DNA of 64,000 bases. Source: Bacteroidota bacterium. Its GTDB lineage: Bacteria > Bacteroidota > Ignavibacteria > UBA10030 > SZUA-254. Each line of letters starts with the position of its first letter. Positions within the stretch are counted from its first letter, which is position 1. Shown one piece after another: positions 51,083 to 59,357 of this stretch. The stretch is from NCBI GenBank assembly GCA_036522515.1, contig DATDFQ010000056.1, positions 1-64,000 of the forward strand. The letters run 5' to 3'. A program made the translations under genes and the position numbers. The notes under the pieces were generated by a model, which was not told the origin of the DNA, ran no database searches, and saw only the letters and a program-made list of their open reading frames with translations.

Positions 51083-51396
51083 CCAGGATGGTGTTCTACC
51101 GGGCTCTCGCCCTCCTCGTTGCAGTCAACTATTTCGGATTCCGTACCGAGTTATTCGCGCGGGAGGTCGATGAAAACCATCCCGCCTATTTTAATCACTC
51201 CGCATTTTCAGCTCCCTCCGTCAATTGGGAGACGTACGACAAGGACAATGCCCCCAAGGCATTTGTCTTCCATGGAACGGCCCAGTTCGAGCTTCTCGGC
51301 ACGCTTTCCCGGCCCGAACCTCTGACAGTAGAGTTCTACCCTCCGTATCGCCTCATTCAAGATAAGTCTCCTCCGGCACCCTTCCGTTCGGCATAG
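51079..51396 (+). CDS. Small exported hypothetical protein
   Basis: A 105-residue frame whose GTG start overlaps the preceding stop by four bases, suggesting coupled translation. It begins with a signal-like helix (VFYRALALLVAVNYFGF) and then a polar body without known motifs (AFVFHGTAQFELLGTLSRPE). The overlap and signal peptide support it as real; there is no homology support that I can see. Confidence 0.5.
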   Translation: MTRMVFYRALALLVAVNYFGFRTELFAREVDENHPAYFNHSAFSAPSVNWETYDKDNAPKAFVFHGTAQFELLGTLSRPEPLTVEFYPPYRLIQDKSPPAPFRSA

Positions 51397-51566
51397 GCTG
51401 CCCGGAACCGCCGCACATTCGCGTGCGGGGTTCCCTGCCGGCCAGTTCATCCTACCAATCATTGCGCCCCGGTACAGAACGGCGAAATCGCCTGTCGGTT
51501 AGCATCGGCCGCCCGAACGTCCCCCGGTCGCAATCGTTCTCACAATATTGAAGAAGGGTTTATGCC

Positions 51567-53867
51567 ATGCCAAACAGCGAATACCTGGTGCGTCTCAGAC
51601 CGTTTATACCCGGAATGATCCTCCTGATGCTCTCCGTCGCCGCGGAAGCACGGACCGGAGGGATTCACGGAACCGTGAAGGGTCCGGCCGGACCAATCGT
51701 CGGCGCCACGGTCCGGGTTCTGGAACTGGATCGTGCGGCACGCTCGGACGGCAACGGCGAGTTTGCGTTCCCGAACCTGCCGGATGGAAACTACAGGGTC
51801 TTCGTTCGTGTGGTCGGGTACGCTTCTCAAACAAACTCGGTGGAGGTGCTGAATAACACCGCCGAGGCAGCCTTCACGCTGCATGAGTCGGCGGTCGAGA
51901 TGGAGGAGGTCGTCGTCTCCGCCGCGCCGTCGGCCCGCACGGCGGATGAACAATATCAATCCGCCGAATCGAAGGCGATGGTGGAATTCCATGAGAGCCC
52001 CGGCTCGGGCTTTGCGGACAAGATCTCGGATCTCCCCGGCGTTGCGGTCCGCGGGATGGGCTCCGCCCCCAACCGCCCGGTTCTGAGGGGACTCTCCGAC
52101 AACCGGGTGCTGATCCTGGAAAACGGTCTCCGGAACGGAGACATCTCCACGTACGATCCCGCCCATGCCACACCGATCGAAGCGATGAGCATTTCGCAGA
52201 TCGATGTCGTTCGGGGTCCGGCGAGCATTATCTACGGTCCCAGCACGATCGGCGGGTTGGTGAATGTCATGACCAATACGATCCCTGCGGCGTCGACAAA
52301 CCAGTTCTCGGGGACGGTCTCGCTCTCGGGGAATTCCGTGAGCGACGAGTACACAGGTTATTTCAACGGGGTGGTGAGCAGCGAGGGGCATGCGTTCGGG
52401 GTTTCAGGAGGCGGCCTCCATTCGCAGGACATTCGCATCCCGGAAGGAGTCTATAGCGACGGGATCCAGGATTTTACGCTCAGCCGCATCCCACAGTCGT
52501 TCAATCATTCGGACGAAGCGGGGATCGGTTACTCGTACCAGGGTGGGTTTGGAATGATCGGTCTCGGCGCAAAGTACTACGAGATGAACTATGGAATCCC
52601 GGGCACCCCTGCGAACGATAATTGGGAGACTCTCGAGGATCCGGCCGGAACTTCCCGGATAGCCCAGATCAGAAAGTCGATCGAGATGCGAAGCCTCTTC
52701 GATGTGGGGGGCTCGTTCGTAAAGCAGGCGAAACTGAACGCAAACTTCGTGGATTATAACCATTCGGAATACCCGACTGCGCAGGATGAGACGGGTGTCT
52801 ATGACTTCCTCGCGACCCATTTTCACAAGCAGCAATTCAACGGGACCCTCCAGCTCCAGCACCAAAAAATCGACAAGATTGAAGGGACGCTGGGACTCTG
52901 GACCAATGTGGAGGACCTTTCTCTCGACGGCGATGAGCCTCTCGGTCCGAACTCGCTCACGACGGGGATCGCCTTGTATGCTTTCGAAGAGTACCTCTTG
53001 AACGACATGACCCGTTTCCAGGCAGGTCTTCGGTTCGATTATAATCACATCCATACCAATCCCGATCCGTCGTCCACCGATTCAGTCTTCCGGACCCTGG
53101 ACGAGTCGCGCACGTCGAATGCGGTCACGGCCTCGCTCGGGATCCTCAACAGGTTGTCGAACGACCTGACGTTTTCGCTGAATCTTGCCCGCTCTTTCCG
53201 GGCGCCGACGGTCCAGGAGCTCTTCGCAGACGGCCTCGATGCCCCGAGTGGGACCTACACCATCGGGAGGGCGGATCTGAACTCCGAAACCGGGTTCGGT
53301 ATCGACGCCTCGCTCAAGGGGAACACGTCCGACATGTCGTTCGAGTTGACCCCGTATGTAAATTTTATCGGCGACTATGTGTACGGATTTCTCACGGGAG
53401 AGGAGCTTCTCGGATTTCCGGTGCGCCGGTTTGCGGCGACGGACGCTCGTCTGATGGGGTTTGAGGCGAGCGCCATGGTCCAGGTTGCCCGGAATTTCGC
53501 GTTGAAGGCGAGCGCCGACTACGTGAACGCCGAAGACACGAAGCAGAGCGTGCCGCTCCCATTCACGCCGCCCGCGCGGGGGCTGCTCCGGGCGAGCTAC
53601 CAGGACGAACGTTGGTCAGGATTAGTGGAATGGCGGTTGGCGGCGAGCCAGACGCGTCTCGGCGATGGCGATACGCCGACGGAAGGGTACGGCATCGTGA
53701 ACATCGGGGCCGGGGTCCGGCTTCCCCAGGATGGCATCGTGCATAATATCAGCATCCATTGCGACAACCTGTTCGACAAGGGCTACCGGGATAACCTCTC
53801 CGTGATCAAGGACTTCCTGCCGCAGCCCGCGCGAGGGTTCCGGCTCAATTACGATCTGGTGTTCTAA
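51567..53867 (+). CDS. TonB-dependent outer-membrane receptor
   Basis: A 766-residue receptor. After a signal peptide comes a carboxypeptidase-regulatory-like beta-sandwich (GGIHGTVKGPAGPIVGATVR ... VVGYASQT, about 28-105), a plug domain (ISDLPGVAVRGMGSAPNRPV, LRGLSDNRVLILENG, IDVVRGPASIIYGPSTIGG) and a 22-strand-type barrel ending in LRLNYDLVF-like FRLNYDLVF with the terminal Phe. The plug text resembles the ZnuD-type metal receptors, but the substrate is inferred at best. It imports a ligand using TonB energy. A GTCATCCTGAG palindrome lies 3 bp after the stop. Confidence 0.9.
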   Translation: MPNSEYLVRLRPFIPGMILLMLSVAAEARTGGIHGTVKGPAGPIVGATVRVLELDRAARSDGNGEFAFPNLPDGNYRVFVRVVGYASQTNSVEVLNNTAEAAFTLHESAVEMEEVVVSAAPSARTADEQYQSAESKAMVEFHESPGSGFADKISDLPGVAVRGMGSAPNRPVLRGLSDNRVLILENGLRNGDISTYDPAHATPIEAMSISQIDVVRGPASIIYGPSTIGGLVNVMTNTIPAASTNQFSGTVSLSGNSVSDEYTGYFNGVVSSEGHAFGVSGGGLHSQDIRIPEGVYSDGIQDFTLSRIPQSFNHSDEAGIGYSYQGGFGMIGLGAKYYEMNYGIPGTPANDNWETLEDPAGTSRIAQIRKSIEMRSLFDVGGSFVKQAKLNANFVDYNHSEYPTAQDETGVYDFLATHFHKQQFNGTLQLQHQKIDKIEGTLGLWTNVEDLSLDGDEPLGPNSLTTGIALYAFEEYLLNDMTRFQAGLRFDYNHIHTNPDPSSTDSVFRTLDESRTSNAVTASLGILNRLSNDLTFSLNLARSFRAPTVQELFADGLDAPSGTYTIGRADLNSETGFGIDASLKGNTSDMSFELTPYVNFIGDYVYGFLTGEELLGFPVRRFAATDARLMGFEASAMVQVARNFALKASADYVNAEDTKQSVPLPFTPPARGLLRASYQDERWSGLVEWRLAASQTRLGDGDTPTEGYGIVNIGAGVRLPQDGIVHNISIHCDNLFDKGYRDNLSVIKDFLPQPARGFRLNYDLVF

Positions 53868-53870
53868 GTT

Positions 53871-53945
53871 GTCATCCTGAGGAGCGCAGCGACGAAGGAT
53901 CTCGTCGCCCGAATCGGTGAGATCCTTCGCTTCGCTCAGGATGAC
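53871..53945. repeat. GTCATCCTGAG palindrome family, intact copy
   Basis: A 75-bp hairpin from GTCATCCTGAG to CTCAGGATGAC with inner GAAGGATCTC/GAGATCCTTC. Starting 3 bp after the TonB receptor stop, it may end that transcript. Confidence 0.75.
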
Positions 53946-54032
53946 ATTTCTCGTTCCGACGCTCCGCATCTTTTGTCCTTATTTTTTTATATATTTTGAT
54001 GGCCTCATCACCATCATGCTCAAAAGGGTACC

Positions 54033-54293
54033 ATGACAACGAAAGCGCCTTCTTCCGTCGCGGAATTTCCCGCCGAATCGCGGGAAAGAATCGCGTATTC
54101 GAGCGTCGCGTCGATTCCCACCGAAGAGCCCAACGATCGAAACCGGCTCGGGTATCACATCTGGCGGTGGATCTCGAACCGCGAAGGGACGCTCGAGGGA
54201 GCTATCGCCGAATCGGGATCGCGTATCAAGATCAGCCCCGCCGAGGCCGCCAGGATCATTCGCGAAGAATTGAAGAAGCAGGGGGTAGAATAA
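54033..54293 (+). CDS. Small hypothetical protein upstream of NDH-2
   Basis: An 86-residue soluble, charged protein. The first 50 residues are polar and likely disordered; the second half (GYHIWRWISNREGTLEGAIA and AEAARIIREELKKQG) is helical. It lies 21 nt before the NDH-2 gene in the same direction, so co-transcription is likely. I recognise no family. A second overlapping frame in this interval looks like a shadow. Confidence 0.6.
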   Translation: MTTKAPSSVAEFPAESRERIAYSSVASIPTEEPNDRNRLGYHIWRWISNREGTLEGAIAESGSRIKISPAEAARIIREELKKQGVE

Positions 54294-54314
54294 AACTTCC
54301 CTGACCGGCCATTC

Positions 54315-55568
54315 ATGGGACACACCCATTCACCTCAGGTGGCCAGGCCGAATCTCACCATTCTGGGTTCAGGGTTCGGGGCGTTCAGCCTCCTCAAGGC
54401 GGTTGACGCACGAACCTACGACGTTGTCCTCATCAGCCCGCGCAATCATTTCCTCTTCACCCCGCTCCTTCCGAGCACCACGGTCGGCACCGTAGAATTT
54501 CGAAGCATCATCGAGCCGATCCGGACCGCCAAAAAAGGAGTGCGATACTACCAGGCCTCCTGCAATTCGATCGACGTGACGAAAAGAACCGCCGGGTGCG
54601 AGAGCGCTCTCGACGGCTCGGCCTTCACGATCACCTACGACAAGCTCGTCATTGCCGTGGGCGCCGTCGTGAATACGTACGGGATACCGGGAGTGGAGGA
54701 GCATGCGCATTTTCTGAAGGAAGCCGCAGACGCACGGCTGATCCGTCAGAAAATCATCGATTGTCTCGAGGAGGCGACGATACCGGGCCTTTCCGAAGAA
54801 GAGCGCCGCCGGTTACTCCACTTCATCGTGGTCGGGGGAGGGCCGACCGGCGTGGAGTTCGCGGCTGAGATGCACGATTTCCTGGTGGAAGACCTCCGGA
54901 GAGCCTACCCGGGCCTGACGGACGAGTTCAGGATCACGCTCCTTGAGGCCGCGGACCATATCCTGAGCACCTTCGACGCGGCATTGAGCTCCTATACGCT
55001 CGAGCATTTCCGGCGCCAGCGAATCGACGTCCGGACAGGTTCCGGCGTGGTGAGGGTCGATCGCGAATCGGTTCATCTGAAAGACGGGACTTCGTTCCCC
55101 TACGGGCTGCTTGTCTGGTCCACCGGCAACGGGGGTGCGCCGTTCGTACGGTCGCTACCGCTGAAAAAGGATCACAACGACCGGATTATTATAGACGAAT
55201 ACCTCCGTGTTCCGGGTTGTGACGGGGTCTATGCGCTGGGTGATTGTGCCACGCTCGAGGAGCGGAATGTCCCGGCTACCGCGCAGCTCGCGCAGCAGGA
55301 GGGACGTTATCTGGCACGCAGCCTGAACGCCCTTGCGAGGAACAAGCCTGTGCCTCCATTCCGGGAGAGGAATTTGGGGATGCTCGCCTACGTCGGGAGC
55401 AACCGCGCCCTCGCAGATCTCACCTCGGTGCGGGCCCACGGCTTTGCCACGTGGCTGTTCTGGAGGTCGGCTTACTTTACAAAACTGGTGAGTCTCAAGA
55501 ACAAGGTGCTTGTGTTCTTCGATTGGTTCAAGGCCCTTCTCTTCGGCAGAGACATCAGCCGGTTCTGA
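54315..55568 (+). CDS. ndh: Type II NADH:quinone oxidoreductase (NDH-2)-like
   Basis: A 417-residue FAD-dependent oxidoreductase that passes electrons from NADH to quinone without pumping protons. FAD-binding GSGFGAFSLL at the N-terminus, NFLFTPLLP-type HFLFTPLLPSTTVGTVEFRS, the NAD-binding VVGGGPTGVEFAAEM near 180, and YALGDCA in the C-terminal FAD contact are all present. The last 45 residues (FATWLFWRSAYFTKLVSLKNKVLVFFDW, split for length) form the amphipathic membrane anchor. A menaquinone acceptor is likely given the menG gene. It converges on a cytochrome c gene. Confidence 0.9.
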   Translation: MGHTHSPQVARPNLTILGSGFGAFSLLKAVDARTYDVVLISPRNHFLFTPLLPSTTVGTVEFRSIIEPIRTAKKGVRYYQASCNSIDVTKRTAGCESALDGSAFTITYDKLVIAVGAVVNTYGIPGVEEHAHFLKEAADARLIRQKIIDCLEEATIPGLSEEERRRLLHFIVVGGGPTGVEFAAEMHDFLVEDLRRAYPGLTDEFRITLLEAADHILSTFDAALSSYTLEHFRRQRIDVRTGSGVVRVDRESVHLKDGTSFPYGLLVWSTGNGGAPFVRSLPLKKDHNDRIIIDEYLRVPGCDGVYALGDCATLEERNVPATAQLAQQEGRYLARSLNALARNKPVPPFRERNLGMLAYVGSNRALADLTSVRAHGFATWLFWRSAYFTKLVSLKNKVLVFFDWFKALLFGRDISRF

Positions 55569-55581
55569 GTCGGCTTCGCTC

Positions 55582-56199
55582 TTATTGCCCCTTATGACGG
55601 GCTACTTCGATCCCGGGATACATTTCGATGGTGGTGGTGTCATCGAAGGTTGCACCGGTAGCGTCTGCCGGGATCCCGTGGAACACCGGTTTCAGGTGGC
55701 GGAGATAGGTAACGATCGCATGCCGGTCTTCCTCGGTGAAGTTTGAGTATAAGGCCCACGGCATATCCCTGAAATGGGCAACCCGGCCCTCCGGCAATAA
55801 TCCCGTCCGAAGAACACGTTTCGCCTGTTCGTCCGTCCGCCTCCCAAGACCGGTCTCTTTATCGGGCGTGAGGTTTCTCGTCACGAACGTGCCGAATCCC
55901 CGATAGACTCCCTGGTTCCCGCCCGCAAGGTACTCATCCCACTTTGGGCCTTGCTCCCCCAGGGGAGTGTGGCATCCGCTGCAGTCAACAGTCGTTACCA
56001 GATACTTGCCACGTTCTGCCAGGACCTTCTCGGCCGGGTCTGTGATCGAGTCAAGCGACGGAACCGGAGCGCCAGTTTGCTTCGTAAACTCTTCGGGGGG
56101 AACGAGCATAAACGGCGGAATGAAATAGAGGAATCCGAAGAATCCTGCCACTATCAGCACGGCGAGAACAATCCCCACCCACTTCAGTATCTTTTTCAT
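55582..56199 (-). CDS. Membrane-anchored monohaem cytochrome c
   Basis: A 205-residue protein: N-terminal anchor (VGIVLAVLIVAGFFGFLYFI), then a c-type haem domain with CSGCH at 73-77. The sequence around it (RGKYLVTTVDCSGCHTP, NLTPDKETGLG, ADDRHAIVTYLRHL-like EEDRHAIVTYLRHLKPV) closely resembles the third haem domain of the neighbouring trihaem protein. ATG 56199 overlaps the upstream stop (ATGA), so the two are translationally coupled. It probably receives electrons from the trihaem cytochrome. Confidence 0.88.
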   Translation of the reverse strand: MKKILKWVGIVLAVLIVAGFFGFLYFIPPFMLVPPEEFTKQTGAPVPSLDSITDPAEKVLAERGKYLVTTVDCSGCHTPLGEQGPKWDEYLAGGNQGVYRGFGTFVTRNLTPDKETGLGRRTDEQAKRVLRTGLLPEGRVAHFRDMPWALYSNFTEEDRHAIVTYLRHLKPVFHGIPADATGATFDDTTTIEMYPGIEVARHKGQ

Positions 56200-57545
56200 G
56201 GCTGATCCTCCACGGTTGGCCGGTGTGATGGAATCATGTCGGAAGAAATGCCCTTTTCGCGTGTCGTCCCCGCATTTCCGGAATAGACACGAATGGGAAA
56301 ATCTTTCTTTAGAATCAGAGCCTGGAATTTCCCCCACATGTACGAAAAGAACCCGGGCGATTTCGGATCGGGAATCTTGTTGTAGACCGGAGGCAACGTC
56401 CGGAGATATGCGACAATCGCATTGAGATCCTCCGTTTTCATGAGCGCGAATGCCGGCCAGGGCATGGGATAAGGAATCATGCGGCTTCCGTCGCGCCGCA
56501 CCCCCTTCGTGATGAACGTTTTGATCTGATCGTCCGTCCAGGCGCCGAGCCCGGTCTCCTTGTCGGATGTAAGGTTATACGTTACGACATCATCGAACGG
56601 ATAAAGGTTCATTCTCGTTCCGCCGGCAAGCCAGAGCGCTTCGATAGGGCTCCCATCCGCGTTCGCAGGCGTATGACAATACGTGCACCCGAGAGTACTG
56701 ACGAGGTACTTACCCCGCTCGACGGGATGCTGTTTCGCCGCCTCATCCTGCATCGCATAGAGTGCTTTGATCTCCTCTCCGTTCATCGACCAGACAGGTT
56801 TCCTTGAAAGCGAGACGACGTAATTCGCAAGATCCCACATCTCATGGTCTGTGGCGGAGCCCAGGAACGAGGGCATCGGGGTTCCGTCGATTCCGGTCCT
56901 GAAACGGAGGTAGATGTCGGCGGATGTCGCACCCCCCCGGAACGTCCATCCCTCGGTGAGGTTCGTTGCATTGATGGAGTGTCCATCATCATCCTGCAAA
57001 TCGGTTGCGATCGCATCCTTTCCCGCTCCATCGCTCCCATGGCACGAGGCGCATTCGAGCCGTTCGTAGACCTTCCTGCCCGAAGCAATGCTCGACGGTG
57101 ATGCCGCCACCGGGGCACCCGGGTGCACCGCCTTTGGCGTTTCGTTCTGAAACCGGGGGGAGAGTGATTTGACATACTGGAGAAGCGCCATGAGCGAATC
57201 GCCGTTCAGAAATGGCTTCCAGTCGGGCATAGCGGTGCCATGAAGACCGTTGCGGATCGAATTCAGGAGATCGTCATCGGTGGGAATGCTCCCCGATTCC
57301 GTCGAACGGTACTTGAATTTTCCGGCTGTCAGATTTCTTGGCCGGGGTGTCAGATAACCCGAAGCTCCGCCGTCGCCCTTGCCATCCTTCCCGTGGCAGG
57401 ATACGCATCGGGCATCGTAGATCGCCTTGCCCAGGACAATTTTCCCCTGTTCAGGCGGTGTTGGTGTCTGCCCCCTGCCCGTTTCCGCGATGAAGATCAG
57501 GGAAACAGCAAGCGGCGCAATGAGCAGGGTGTATCTTCCGGACAT
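56196..57545 (-). CDS. Trihaem cytochrome c
   Basis: A 449-residue exported protein with a signal peptide (LLIAPLAVSLIFIAETGRGQ) and three c-type haem sites: CVSCH at 47-51, CASCH at 165-169, CTYCH at 287-291. Likely Met axial ligands are in GTAMPDW and GTPMPSF for the first two, and in PYPMPWPAF for the third. The first two domains are of the short cytochrome c class I type; the third resembles alcohol-dehydrogenase-type cytochrome domains and is homologous to the coupled monohaem gene. It acts as a periplasmic electron carrier; partner oxidase or dehydrogenase not in the window. ATG 57545 chosen for the signal peptide. Confidence 0.88.
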   Translation of the reverse strand: MSGRYTLLIAPLAVSLIFIAETGRGQTPTPPEQGKIVLGKAIYDARCVSCHGKDGKGDGGASGYLTPRPRNLTAGKFKYRSTESGSIPTDDDLLNSIRNGLHGTAMPDWKPFLNGDSLMALLQYVKSLSPRFQNETPKAVHPGAPVAASPSSIASGRKVYERLECASCHGSDGAGKDAIATDLQDDDGHSINATNLTEGWTFRGGATSADIYLRFRTGIDGTPMPSFLGSATDHEMWDLANYVVSLSRKPVWSMNGEEIKALYAMQDEAAKQHPVERGKYLVSTLGCTYCHTPANADGSPIEALWLAGGTRMNLYPFDDVVTYNLTSDKETGLGAWTDDQIKTFITKGVRRDGSRMIPYPMPWPAFALMKTEDLNAIVAYLRTLPPVYNKIPDPKSPGFFSYMWGKFQALILKKDFPIRVYSGNAGTTREKGISSDMIPSHRPTVEDQP

Positions 57546-57662
57546 AAAGACTCCATTGCAAAATTTTGAGGTCGGCGGCGGAGGAGAAGCCCGTCCAATG
57601 TAGCAAACCCTGATGAGAAAACAAATGGGCCGGATTCGGGGGGGGCCGGTTTCAAGAAAAAT

Positions 57663-57741
57663 GTCATCCTGAGCGGAACGGAGTGGAGCGAAGGATCTCC
57701 AATCGACAATCAATGAGATCCTTCGCTTCGCTCAGGATGAC
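57663..57741. repeat. GTCATCCTGAG palindrome family, intact copy
   Basis: GTCATCCTGAG to CTCAGGATGAC, 79 bp, inner GAAGGATCTC and GAGATCCTTC inverted. It sits between the divergent cytochrome and repressor genes, ending 18 bp before the repressor promoter. Confidence 0.75.
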
Positions 57742-57759
57742 ACTGTGCGCCGCCCCCAC

Positions 57760-57810
57760 TTGACAAGAACCCTTAAAAGTCATATATTTGCATGGCGACA
57801 AATATGTCGC
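57760..57810 (+). promoter_or_regulatory. Promoter and palindromic operator of the S24 repressor gene
   Basis: TTGACA (57760-57765), exact 17-nt spacer, TATATT (57783-57788), the latter extended to TATATTTG, which also fits the Bacteroidota TAnnTTTG element. The perfect palindrome GCGACA-AATA-TGTCGC (57795-57810) covers the predicted start site, the position expected for an autorepressor. Confidence 0.75.
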
Positions 57811-57861
57811 AGCATAAATGAAATCCGACAAAACTGGCGTAACCGGAGGGCATCAACCGAG

Positions 57862-58515
57862 ATGAGATCGACACTGGGAGAACGTGTTCGGACCGCGCGT
57901 GAAAACAAGGAGCTCGATCAGCAAACCCTGGCCGTGAGGATCGACGTGGCGACGAGGACCCTCCAGCGCTGGGAGAAAGGGGAGCAGGTCCCCGACAGCA
58001 ACTATTTGATGCGCCTCGCCAAGCAAACGGGTGTACGGCCGGAATGGCTCCTCACCGGTGAGGGGGAGTTGTACCCGCCCGTAAATTCGCCTGCCAATAT
58101 CATCCCCCTTGTCCATGACAAATCGTTCAGGAAGGTGACCCTGGTCGAGATTCCGGTCCTCTCCTCCGTCCCGGCGGGGAAAGCGGCGGCTCTTTTTCAC
58201 ACCGAACAGGCAGAGCGATATGTGACGGTCGATAACATCAAGGATAGAAGCGCATTTGCGCTCGTGGTGAAGGGAAACAGCATGTCGCCGAGGATCGAAG
58301 ATGGCGATATTGTGGTTGTAAGCCCCCAGCAGGAGGTGCACACCGGGGACATCTGCGTCGTCAGGGTCAACGATGAAGATGTGCTAAAAAAAGTCAAAAT
58401 CGACGAGCAGTATGTCCACCTGATCCCCCTGAACACCAGCTTTGAACCGATGACCGTGCGAAAGCGCGATGTCATGCTGATTTGGAAGGTTGTCAAGGTT
58501 ATTAAGAACCTCTAG
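57862..58515 (+). CDS. XRE-family repressor with LexA-like S24 peptidase domain
   Basis: A 217-residue protein: N-terminal helix-turn-helix (LGERVRTARENKELDQQTLAV ... RTLQRWEKGEQ, 1-65, split for length) and a C-terminal LexA/CI-type autoprotease. The cleavage-type Ala-Gly is at 105-106 (VPAGKAA), the nucleophile Ser140 in GNSMSP, and the Lys base in DVLKKVK (176/177). ATG 57862 is chosen because the HTH begins there. It would repress its own promoter through the palindrome at 57795-57810 and be inactivated by DNA-damage-type signals. No phage genes are nearby, so a stress regulator is as likely as a phage relic. Confidence 0.9.
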   Translation: MRSTLGERVRTARENKELDQQTLAVRIDVATRTLQRWEKGEQVPDSNYLMRLAKQTGVRPEWLLTGEGELYPPVNSPANIIPLVHDKSFRKVTLVEIPVLSSVPAGKAAALFHTEQAERYVTVDNIKDRSAFALVVKGNSMSPRIEDGDIVVVSPQQEVHTGDICVVRVNDEDVLKKVKIDEQYVHLIPLNTSFEPMTVRKRDVMLIWKVVKVIKNL

Positions 58516-58629
58516 ATTCCCGCCATTTGAGCGGGTTCTTGCCCGCCGTGCCTACCCCGAAGGGCGCATTACGCGTGACGTGGACTACCCCTAGTGACTT
58601 CGATCACATACCCTCACTCCCTTTACTCA

Positions 58630-58637
58630 TATCTTTG
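58630..58637 (+). promoter_or_regulatory. Candidate TAnnTTTG promoter element of the response-regulator gene
   Basis: TATCTTTG at 58630-58637 matches the Bacteroidota -7 consensus TAnnTTTG and lies 36 bp before the ATG, which has AAAAGGGG as ribosome-binding site. No clear -33 TTG element is seen. Confidence 0.35.
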
Positions 58638-58672
58638 TACTGTATTAAATCAAAAGGAAGAAAAGGGGACAA

Positions 58673-59335
58673 ATGGTCGAATACAGACAGAATACGAACG
58701 GACTGAAGTCATCGGCGGTCTACCGGAAGCCGTTGAACGTCGGGCTCGTCGCCAAGATCTGCAGAGTCAGTAAGAAGACCGTTCTGAATTGGATTTACCG
58801 TGATGCGATGAAGGCCTCGAGGACGTACGGAGGGCACTATCGCGTATGGCCCGCAGACCTGAAGGCGTTCCTGATCAAGTCAGGTCTGGATGTCCCGTTC
58901 ATGTATGTCGACGACCGGCAGACAAAGTTCCTCATCGTGGACGATGACATGCAGTACACAATCCTGATGAAGGAAGCGATCTGCACACACTTTCCGAACG
59001 CCGATGTGATCACGACCGACGACGGATATGAAGCACTCCTCCTGATGGGGGAGCGCAAGCCGCACGTCGTGCTGCTCGATCTGAAGATGCCAAAAGTGGA
59101 TGGTTTTCAGGTTCTGGAGCTTCTGAGGGCACGTAAAAAAGACAACATGCTTAAGATTGTCGTTATGTCCGCGTACCTCGACGAGGAAACGAGGGAGCGG
59201 CTGGAGGGGACGGTTGCGGATGAAGTATGGGAAAAAGGCAAAAATATCGATGAGATACTTCACGCCCTGACCGAATTGCTCGACATGAGGAGTAAGGCGC
59301 AGCTTCGCAACACGCTCCTCACACCCGTTCTCTAA
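58673..59335 (+). CDS. Response regulator with N-terminal excisionase/MerR-type HTH
   Basis: A 220-residue protein with reversed domain order. Residues about 20-72 form a winged helix of the MerR/excisionase kind (VGLVAKICRVSKKTVLNWIY ... YGGHYRVWPADLKAFL). Residues 85-205 are a receiver domain with the acidic pocket Asp90-92, the phosphoacceptor Asp136 in LLDLKMP, and a conserved Ser in VVMSAYLD. Phosphorylation should control DNA binding or dimerisation. Its neighbour at 59358 carries a HisKA-like domain and is the likely partner. Confidence 0.87.
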   Translation: MVEYRQNTNGLKSSAVYRKPLNVGLVAKICRVSKKTVLNWIYRDAMKASRTYGGHYRVWPADLKAFLIKSGLDVPFMYVDDRQTKFLIVDDDMQYTILMKEAICTHFPNADVITTDDGYEALLLMGERKPHVVLLDLKMPKVDGFQVLELLRARKKDNMLKIVVMSAYLDEETRERLEGTVADEVWEKGKNIDEILHALTELLDMRSKAQLRNTLLTPVL

Positions 59336-59357
59336 CAGCCATCCAACCAACCCGAAA

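Noticed and set aside
51397..51566. A Zur-type operator before the TonB receptor
   Set aside because: I looked for an AT-rich inverted repeat typical of Zur or Fur and found none convincing.
54033..54304. A 102-codon frame at 53996-54304 as an alternative to the 86-codon gene
   Set aside because: The shorter frame has a better start position after AAAGGG and a more gene-like helical C-terminus; both cannot be used.
57795..57810. GCGACAAATATGTCGC as a second terminator
   Set aside because: It has no T-run and sits at the predicted transcription start, so it fits an operator.
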